NCBI GenBank assembly: GCA_963965975.1
Contig: OZ014422.1
Coordinates: 620,001-684,000, forward strand
Direction of reading: 5' to 3'
Source: Xestospongia bergquistia
Lineage: Eukaryota; Porifera; Demospongiae; Haplosclerida; Petrosiidae
Length of the DNA stretch: 64,000 bases
Of this stretch, positions 46,694 through 64,000 are shown one piece after another (position 1 is the first letter of the stretch; every line of letters begins with the position of its first letter). Both the position numbers and the translations under genes were made by a program. Under the pieces are notes generated by a model. It had not been told where the DNA came from and searched no databases. It was given only the letters and a program-made list of their open reading frames with translations.

Positions 46694-47639
46694 GCAATAT
46701 CTCTCTCCTTCCTAAGAACCTCTGTCCTCTGAGTAAGTTCTTTTAAGCACAATTGTGCAGAGTGTAGTTTTTTCTTTGACACAGCAAGCTGTTTCTTCAA
46801 ATCACTAACTTTCAACGTCAAATTCTCTGCATGATCAGTACATTCTTCTAAATCTCTTTGTGCAGCTCTTGTTTCAATAACTTGTCTGTCCATTCCATAC
46901 GACATTAGTTCATCAGGTTTTCCACGTTTACAAAGTTTGTTGATGAATCTATATACGTAATCAACACGCCATCCTTTGCTTGATAAATTCTTGTCAATTA
47001 ACATGGAAAATTTTCCGATTGTGGCTTTTGTTAGCTTAGAAGTTACTGACCATTTCTTTAGAAAAGTGTGCAGCTTTTGATAAAAGGCAACACATGGAAC
47101 ACCTTTCAAATACCACAGAAGAGGTTCTGTTCCTGATAGAATTTGATCAAAAACTGCAGTTAACAATTCTTCATCTAAGCCATATTCATTCAATTCAAGA
47201 GGAAATGTAATGTCAGAACCTACATATGGGAAATAAACAAGAGAAACATTATAAAGCCACCACAAACCTGTTTTGTTTCTTATACGAGGTTCCCAAGTCT
47301 TGCTTCTGTAATGGCTAAGTTGTGTTCCTTCTAAAGCAATTTTTCCTGTTAATGATGGCTGGGATGGAGCAGCCAATCTTTTCACTGTGTCCCAAAAACG
47401 GTCAGTCCGTCCAATCTGAGATTTCATATCAGGAAAAGAAATTAGAAAATTAGAGAGGAGTTGTTCAGCATTATCTGATTGTTCAAAAAGGTCAATTAAT
47501 TCCCCATACGTAGGTTTCTTGAAAGCTAAAGACATACAAGTAAATAACCAGAAGAGTGAAGTTCTGACCTACCTGCAATAGTCCTTTGAGTCACCTCAGC
47601 AGTAGCGGCAGAATCTTTGCTGAATTTTGGCTTGGCCAT
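46690..47639 (-). CDS. Transposon ORF1: N-terminal coiled-coil protein or transposase N-terminus
   Basis: The best start is the ATG at 47639, inside the right inverted repeat: MAKPKFSKDSAATAEVTQ, then a 47-bp intron (47526-47572, GT-AG), then in frame into FKKPTYGELIDLF. The product is about 300 residues to a TGA at 46690. Visible features are an aromatic-rich middle (WWLYNVSLVYFPY, GKIALEGTQLSHY) and a C-terminal coiled coil (about 220-295, DLKKQLAVSKKKLH). I do not recognise the family. The tail overlaps ORF2 in another frame, so the true product may be one long protein joined by splicing before the ORF1 stop, with ORF1 alone as an unspliced form. Confidence 0.65.
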
Positions 47640-48242
47640 ATTTCTCTTTACCCTGAAATAAATAAAGAACAGCAATATAAACAATAGTATGCCTATGTAA
47701 ACCTTTACCAAACACTAATTGGAAACAGTACTAATATGATTTAGTTGACAAAAGTACAAAAATTCAACATTCTGTCATTACAGCAATCACCCAGATGGAA
47801 AAACACATTGTGTTTGATTCATTGCTGGTATACTATTAGAGTACTTATCCCTTGATACAAAAATACTGTGAGGGTTGGGTTCTTGTCAAGCACTTCTAGT
47901 GTAGGGGCAATAATCTCACCCCTGATCATGCTTCATATACAGTTAGCACCAATCAACACTGGTAAATAAACTATTTTATGTGCTAGAATTATCACCTGAT
48001 ATCCTCGACCTTTCAGCCACTCTCAAAACGAACTCGTTCTTGAGCAAAGATAGAGATTGACCCACGAGGCAAATGAGCAATTTTAACCCTTTGTTCACCA
48101 ACATTACAATTAAGTGCTGTGCAAAAAATACTGCTTTACTAGAGTTTTTACTGGAGCTGGAGCATTCGTTTAGAAAGGTAAGCATGCTGAGATCCTAATC
48201 TTTCCATATCATGAACATCAGTTTTTCACATTGGAAGCCCTA
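47638..48242 (-). repeat. Right terminal inverted repeat of the transposon
   Basis: Inverse copy of 43280-43885. It contains the predicted promoter, a 5' untranslated intron acceptor (TTTATTTCAG on the minus strand near 47652) and the first two bases of the ATG of ORF1. Confidence 0.92.
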
Positions 48243-49244
48243 TCAATAGCTTATATGTTGACTAAAATAATGCTCACATCTACAGATGTGATCACTGGTT
48301 TTAATAATGATAATCTCTATAGATAAATATTCCACATGATGTCAACATACTTACATATAATATAGACACTTTACTATTTAAGTACTTACTAATTATGAGA
48401 GTGACCAGTAGAAATATTGTTCTATGGCTTCATTAATTAGTGACGTCATTCTTGTATAATTACTAATTAAATTACTAACACAAAGATACTAACAATTCCA
48501 CATACAAAAAATGAAAACAATCCAATAAACAAGATCTACTACCCAAACCAAACCTTTTATTATTTCACAAATTAATATTGTCCAGCCTAATGTGAGTACA
48601 CATATATAAAATCAATGAATTATATTGTAATCTATTATAGCACAGTTAGAAAGAAGACAATCTCTTTTAGTTGATTATGTATAGATACAATTTATTGTCA
48701 ATACTACCAGCAGTTGACATATTGGGAGATTGAGTGTTAGACAACAAGTTGGAGATAGGAGAGGACAATTCTTTTGAAGTTGCCAAGACACTAAAATGTA
48801 AAGGTTACATCATCACAATCTATTTATTAACAAGCAATGAACAATATTAGATGGTATATATTTTTTGGAAGATTGAGTGCTAAACAATAGACTGGAAGTA
48901 TGAGAGGAGATTATAACATTCTTTGTTGAAGTTGACAAGATACTAGAATGTAATGGTTATCTATTAACAAATAGTATTAATACTGATACATACATATCAA
49001 CAGTGTATGAAGTGATTAACATAAAATTATCAGTGGTATACTGGACTAAGAATCCAACAAAGAGCTGGAGAAAAAAATCCATCATTTTATATTTGATCAT
49101 ATCTTGTTTATAGAATTACAAACTAAACACTATTATCAGTGGAATATGAAGTGACAATAAAAGAATTTTAATGTAATTAAAACTACAACTGACAAATTAT
49201 GACAACATTATGGACATCTGTCTTAAGAATGAATAGTATTTCTT
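48243..49244 (-). pseudogene. Relic of an RTK, part B (downstream of the transposon)
   Basis: Near 48390-48430 is the edge of a module 2 exon (TTACTAATTATGAGAGTGACCAG, compare RTK-8 at 36258). Positions 48720-49080 are decayed copies of the RTK-8 stalk exons (35670-36030), including the GATTGAGTGTTAGACAACAAG and TGTAAAGGTTACATCATC stretches. No kinase part is left. With part A this shows that a receptor of RTK-8/9 type once lay between RTK-9 and RTK-10. Confidence 0.65.
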
Positions 49245-54287
<5,043 letters not shown>

Positions 54288-54499
54288 CTTTTGACTAAAC
54301 TTTAGGGAGTTACAAAGTTATGTATAAAATATGAAACATCCAATCACTACAACAAATAGCAAAATGTTCTCGAGATTACATCATTATGACATCATTGTGG
54401 TTATTTATTTTTTATATTTCATAAGCAATACTTGTATCGTAATTAATATGACTTGATATTCTTTATTTGATAATGTCATGTAGTCAGTAGTTTAAAGTT

Positions 54500-55020
54500 T
54501 ACTAACAACATAGTGTAGTCAAATGGCAGTTTCACTGTCACAATATTGCCTTATTCCTACTGCATAATTTTTGTGAAATTCCAATGGTTCTGCAATAGTC
54601 CAGATGTGCTGAAATTATATGGATCAAATGTTAAACTTCTTTCACTGAGTGACACTTTGTTATAAGTATCATTATTCTGTTCTTTCTTCCATAATGAAAG
54701 AATTGGATACTTGCTTTTTGTTAGTCTCAAAACTCCCCCAATTAAAAGACTGGTAATATTTCCAGAGCAATTGAATGGATAGGATGCTAATATCCATTCT
54801 TCATTCCACATTCTATTCTTGTTAAGAGATCCATTACAAATAGTACTATTACAGATCTGTTTAGCTTTGTAACAGTTCATAGTCCATAAACCCTTCAGTA
54901 CAAGAGTTCCCTATAGTAATAGTACATGTACAAATATAATATTAACTTTATAATATACTTACCAGATAATGGGACAAAGAGAAAGTGAAGGAAAGCAAAT
55001 AATAAAAGATACATCTTTTG
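54500..55020 (-). pseudogene. Partial duplicate of RTK-10 exons 1-2
   Basis: A second copy of the RTK-10 signal-peptide exon (about 54955-55017) and most of module 1 (about 54500-54880) lies just upstream of RTK-10. A 13-bp deletion near 54593, relative to the sequence near 53850, breaks the frame after TSGLL. The module 1 start is also shortened (loss of the codons around LLQH). There is no module 2, membrane or kinase part. This is a local duplication of about 700 bp. It could leave RTK-10 with an extra upstream promoter. Confidence 0.8.
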
Positions 55021-55423
55021 ACTAGACTTTAGGGAGTGACAAAGTTATGTATAAAATATGAAACATTCACTCACTACAATAAATAGCAAACAGTTATAAT
55101 AATAGTTCAAATCTCTAAGTTACATCATTATGACGTCGTTGTAATTATTATTTCATAAGCAATATTGTATTATAATTAATGTGACTTGATATTCTTTATT
55201 TATACAGTAAATAAGAAAAATAAAATTTGTTGTATATATACAAAAACAAACAACATCTACTATATATGACTGTGGTTAAATACATAAAGATAACAAAATA
55301 CACAATACGAATAAATTGTGTTTGTTAAACAATTATCTAATTAGTTAATTATTTACAAGTATTAATGAATAAAAGATAAAATATATAATTTGTGTACATT
55401 ATTAAATAAAAAACAAATAATTC
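55021..55423. other. Intergenic region between the partial duplicate and psi-11
   Basis: About 400 bp, very AT-rich, containing the 5' flank of the partial duplicate and the 3' flank of psi-11. No feature is seen. Confidence 0.55.
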
Positions 55424-58085
55424 ACATATACATTCTCTGCAAATCTATATAGAGATTATGTCCAGTATCTAGTGGACCTCCAAGTACTGGACTCTCTGGA
55501 CTACAGGTCTTGTCTTCATTAGACAATGGACTACTGAGGAGTTTAACATCAACTTGAGATAAATCTGATACCAATTGAAAAATGTAGGACGACTAAAAGT
55601 CTCTGGATGCCTGTCATTGATGTACACATATTATCAAGTAGTACTAGTACAATATAGACACTCTTACCAACATTGTATCATCATCTTATAGATAGGTCTA
55701 GGACAACCAGGAGGAGGAGGAAGACGATAACCAGAATCTATTAACCTCTCACACTGAAGTTATCTCACATCATTACTCATTATATACTTTATATTTTACC
55801 TCTTGATTGCTATAACTCTTAAATGGTTTGTGTCCTAGACTCCAAGTACTGCATGTGAAATATAATAGTTCTCATCTTGTAAATCTCTGGACATACCAAA
55901 GTCTGCAATCTGCACACAAAACAATAAATCCACTCTACTTATATTTACAACTATATCATACCTTACAAATACCCTGTTATTAATTCTAACACTATCATTA
56001 TCTGTATTATTAAAATGTAATAAAAGTTAACTCTGTTTTATCAACTCACTGGTTCTCCAACAGTGACCACTCCATATAACTTGACAATATTAGGATGATG
56101 AAATTGACCCATAATGGCTGCCTCTTGTAGGAACTTGACTTTCTCTTCCTCTGAAGCATCATCTTTTTTTCAAAGTTTTAATGGCAACATCCATAGACTG
56201 CCATTTTCCTTTAGCAACAATACCAAATTGTCCAGATCCTAGTTCACTAGTAATTCTATAAAAAGTAAACTCTCATTTGAAACAATACTGTCATTGCTAA
56301 CTTACTCAATTTGTTGGCGTAAAATTTCTCGATACTTTTTAGATGACAGCTGTTGATAAATACCATTAATATCTGTTTCAGGCTCCCAGTAATATTGTTC
56401 TACTTCAAAATTTGACTCTGTACTGGTAGTTTGTGGTAGAGAATTTGACTTCTATAATAATCATAATAACAACAATATCATTTTAATTGATAGTACTTGT
56501 ATATCCCATAATTTGTCATAAACATTATCATTGTTATCATGTCCACTGTTTATAATTTGACTTCTTTCATTCTGTACAATAGTGAAGAGTGAACACTAAC
56601 CTATATAGTAATACTTACTGGAGTAGGTACACACAGACTCTGTTGTAAAGTATCATCATGTTTATCATTATTATAAACAGAGGATGTTGGTTTTGGAACA
56701 ACATTCTAAAAAAGGAACTGAATAAAATACACTATATATTATACAATACCTGATTGAGACTAGCATAGAGAGTATTTGGAACTACATTCAAAATAGAATT
56801 TGAGGCCTACAACATAAGCTGTGAAATATGTTAATATATAGATATACTGACTTGTCTTGACTCATAACTTGGTTCTCTTGTTATATCATAATCTAAAGAA
56901 TCATAAGGAGGTGGTAAAGAAGTGACAGATGTATAGTCATAGAAAACATCATTGTAATCATTGCTTTTTTCTTTATCATTATTTGATGCTATGTAACATC
57001 CTAGAAAAGAAAGAAAGTTCTGACTGCAGTGTTATAAAGTATGAATAATATGTCTCCTTATATAGAAAATATGTGTAGAGTAGGTATATATTAAACAAAT
57101 AAACATAGTATCTATATAAACTACCACTCATTATAGTAATACCTGTATATGTAGGATTATCTAAGGTAAAATCAGTACTCTGAACTGGTTTCTCTTGATA
57201 GACATCCATATATAATTGATTTGTCATTGTAAATTCTATTTCATTTCTTCCTCTTGATAGATCCATTCTTCTTTTTTGTCTCCTTCGTTTAATAAATATC
57301 AAAATAACACTAATTATCACAGACATTCTCCTTGATGACTGTAGCATTTATTGAACTGCTAATACAAGCTCCATCTAATGACATAACATAATAGTTTAGT
57401 ATATATGATATAACTCACCAGTAATAGGATAGACTAATACCAAATCATTATTAATTGGACTACCAGATAAATCAGCAAATATTGAACTGAATGTGACTGC
57501 ATAACTTTTAAAATTAGTGATATTTTGTATGTAATAAACTCTAAAAATACTGTTCCCTTGAGGAGGTTGTGATATAGCTAATATATCTCCACTTTGTACT
57601 GGTATGGGTGGATCCAAAGGATATTCAAACACTCCATTAGTACTGACATTATTAGTTGAATAGTATATAGTTCTCTCACTGTATGGAACAATATAATATT
57701 GGTTAGGATTAGCTATTTGAGGTCTCCAAATTTTAACACTAGGAAATAACTGACGACTATTAGTTGTCCTCCTAAGATCACCTCCCACAATAACACTGGT
57801 AATATTTGTTGAACAGTTGAACTGATATTCTATGAGGATTCTTGTTTCATTATTTAAACGAGTATTAATTCTACTAAAGCCTATTCTCTCTGCTCTGTAT
57901 TTAATTAAATCAAAGTCCATGAATCTCTCTGTACAATGAAGCCCAATACTGTCTGTATATAAATATGTTTATTATTCTAGTCTATGTTCACATTTCCACT
58001 TACTTGACTGGTTTGTAAAGAATTGAAGGAGAAAAATCAAGAACCAGTGAAAAGTCTTCATCATCATCAGTCACTACTAACACAC
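55424..58085 (-). pseudogene. psi-11: deleted copy of RTK-9
   Basis: Signal peptide (58020-58085) and module 1 (57396-57920) are intact and open. A deletion then fuses the edge of module 2 to the membrane exon near 57320, removing most of module 2 and the stalk. Cytoplasmic exons match RTK-9 closely, with DNPTYTG retained. In the kinase, the N-lobe exon has extra T residues near 56165 (frameshift), the exon with HRDLAARN is missing (join near 55979), and the DVWSFG exon is fused to the DFG exon near 55850, losing WTAPE. The tail exon has a 1-bp deletion near 55574. A secreted or membrane-bound module 1 fragment could still be made, but no kinase. Confidence 0.85.
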
Positions 58086-59742
58086 AAACAGAATGTTCAA
58101 AAAATGTTATAGTTTATGAAATACTATTAGACAGTTATGACAACTGTGTCCTGTCATATATCACAGTTATTCTAATGTCTGATGTCAGCATTTGTGCATT
58201 CTCATATGCAGTCTTGTGTGCTGTATCTCTTTGAAAGAAATTAATAACTAAAAATAAAGTCTTTCACTACATAACAAAATAAATTCAAAGAAAGCATCAA
58301 GCTAGATTACTGATATTGAGGAGTAGATAAAATGTATGTGCTATCCTAATATGGGCATGTATTAATCTATCCTTGATTTAAGACTTGTCAACTATATTGT
58401 AATTCAAAGACTCATGAGGTGGTACTTGAAAAGTGATTGATGTATCTTCATAGACAATACCACTGCCATTAATGTCTTTTATTTATTTGTATTTATCATT
58501 GTGTAAGATTCTAGAAAAGGAATCAAGATGAAGTGGTTATATATACTTGTATAAAAGGAAACCAGAGTAGACACATTTTTTATATGGAGGAGTACAGTAT
58601 CTATACAAACTGTCTATTATTACAGTATATAGATTTGTTAATATAATTAACTTTGTGTTAGGGTCTTGATTGTCTCCACTAGGTCTACCCCACTTCTTCC
58701 TCTTAATACATCCTCTTATGCTTGTTTCAAGAAATAAACAGTGAAATGATAATAATTATTGATCTGTTGGCAAGACTGATGATTCCAGAGGATGATAGCG
58801 TTATCAACTACTGAAATATTAAAGTCTGATATCAATAGCTTGTATGTTGACTATAATAATGCTCACATCTACAGATGTGATCACTGGTTTTAATAATGAT
58901 AATCTCTATAGATAAATATTCCACATGATGTCAACATACTTACATATAATATAGACACTTTACTATTTTTATGTACTTACTAATTATTAGAGTGACCAGT
59001 AGAAATATTGTTCTATGGCGTCATTAATTAGTGACGTCATTCTTGTATAATTACTAATTAAATTACTAACACAAAGATACTAACAATTCCACATACAAAA
59101 AATGAAAACAATCCAATAAACAAGATATACTACCCAAACCAAACCTTTTATTATTTCACAAATTAATATTGTCCAGCCTAATGTAAGTACACATATATAA
59201 AATCAATGAATTATATTGTAATCTATTATAGCACAGTTAGAAAGAGGACAATCTCTTTTAGTTGATTATGTATAGATACAATTTATTGTCAATACTACCA
59301 GCAGTTGACATATTGGGAGATTGAGTGCTAGACAACAAGTTGGAGATAGGAGAGGACAATTCTTTTGAAGTTGCCAAGACACTAAAATGTAAAGGTTACA
59401 TCATTACAATCTATTTATTATCAAGCAATGAACAGTATTAGATGGTATATATATTTGGAAGATTGAGTGCTAGACAATAGACTGGAAGTATGAGAGGAGA
59501 ACATAACATTCTTTGTTGAAGTTGACAAGATACTAGAATGTAATGGTTATGTATTAACAAATAGTATTAATACTGATACATACATATCAACAGTGTATGA
59601 AGTGATTAATATAAAATTACCATTTGTATACTGGACTAAGAATATGAAGTGACAATAAAAGAATTTTAATGTAATTAAAACTACAACTGACAAATTATGA
59701 CAACATTATGGACATCTGTCTTAAGAATGAATAGTACTTCCT
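58086..59742 (-). pseudogene. Intergenic region with the second RTK relic (empty transposon site)
   Basis: Collinear with 42522-43279 plus 48243-49244. It holds the same decayed cytoplasmic exon (about 58400-58640), module 2 edge (about 58975-59010) and stalk exons (about 59290-59640). The TATCAATAG that flanks the transposon in the other copy is uninterrupted here at about 58840. Confidence 0.7.

Positions 59743-64000
<4,258 letters not shown>

Larger units (their letters stand above)
43280..48242 (-). mobile_element. DNA transposon with about 605-bp terminal inverted repeats
   Basis: The element is about 4,963 bp, begins TAGGGCTTCCAATGTG and ends with the exact complement. The inverted repeats extend to about 43885 on the left and 47638 on the right with very few mismatches. 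It is flanked by a 7- or 8-bp target duplication. Inside are two long minus-strand reading frames (47639-46690 and 46693-44381) and a small plus-strand frame. The larger protein has features of an RNase H-fold DDE transposase, including a C-x-x-H motif (CSMHLAVNL) like that of hAT transposases. The TAGGG terminus and a target site fitting nTnnnnAn (ATCAATAG) also agree with hAT, but the two-frame layout and long repeats are not typical. I leave the superfamily open. Near-identical repeats and open frames suggest recent insertion. Confidence 0.9.

Noticed and set aside
46693-46780. Programmed -1 frameshift joining ORF1 and ORF2
   Set aside because: The only A-rich heptamer (near 46770) is out of phase, and an in-frame TAG lies between it and ORF2; no slippery site occurs in the short overlap. 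Splicing fits better.
43280-48242. Calling the transposon a definite hAT element
   Set aside because: CxxH, TAGGG ends and the target pattern fit, but the target duplication could be 7 bp, the inverted repeats are very long and ORF1 is unfamiliar; the evidence stops short of a family name.

Overview
The window is metazoan nuclear DNA. It is AT-rich, and nearly all genes are split into 8-16 short exons with GT-AG introns, many only 45-70 bp long. It carries a tandem array of receptor tyrosine kinase (RTK) genes. The exon style, the compact introns and the large lineage-specific RTK family point to a demosponge. Amphimedon queenslandica or a close relative is my best guess, from general knowledge of its expanded tyrosine kinome; I could not run a search.

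Layout: RTK-1 (minus, 25-3151) and RTK-2 (plus, 3379-9844) are divergent, with 227 bp between their start codons. All other receptors are on the minus strand: RTK-3 (10123-13621, almost no ectodomain), RTK-4 (14096-19616, a predicted pseudokinase), RTK-5 (20056-25680), a decayed copy psi-6 (about 26230-28260), RTK-7 (28541-33025), RTK-8 (33224-37472), RTK-9 (38444-42521), RTK-10 (49245-54287, frameshifted just after the membrane segment), psi-11 (55424-58085, internally deleted) and RTK-12 (59743 to beyond the right edge). RTK-9/relic/RTK-10 and psi-11/relic/RTK-12 are two copies of one segmental duplication. Between RTK-9 and RTK-10 sits a roughly 4.96-kb DNA transposon (43280-48242) with terminal inverted repeats of about 605 bp. 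The empty insertion site is preserved in the other duplicate near 58.84 kb.

Shared receptor plan: a signal-peptide exon; one or two copies of a beta-rich ectodomain module of about 170-190 residues that I cannot assign to a named family; a Ser/Thr-rich stalk; one membrane segment, often followed by an NPxY motif at the end of that exon; several small tyrosine-bearing cytoplasmic exons; a juxtamembrane exon with a W-x-P...Y-x-Q-L...KYREI motif; a kinase domain over seven or eight exons; and a tail with LGxPL...LYxxLQxxY. Ectodomains diverge strongly while kinase exons and even their introns are nearly identical in the right half. This suggests a family diversifying its ligand-binding part while its signalling part is homogenised. 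Ligands and downstream partners are unknown. Exon edges given as 'about' were read by eye.
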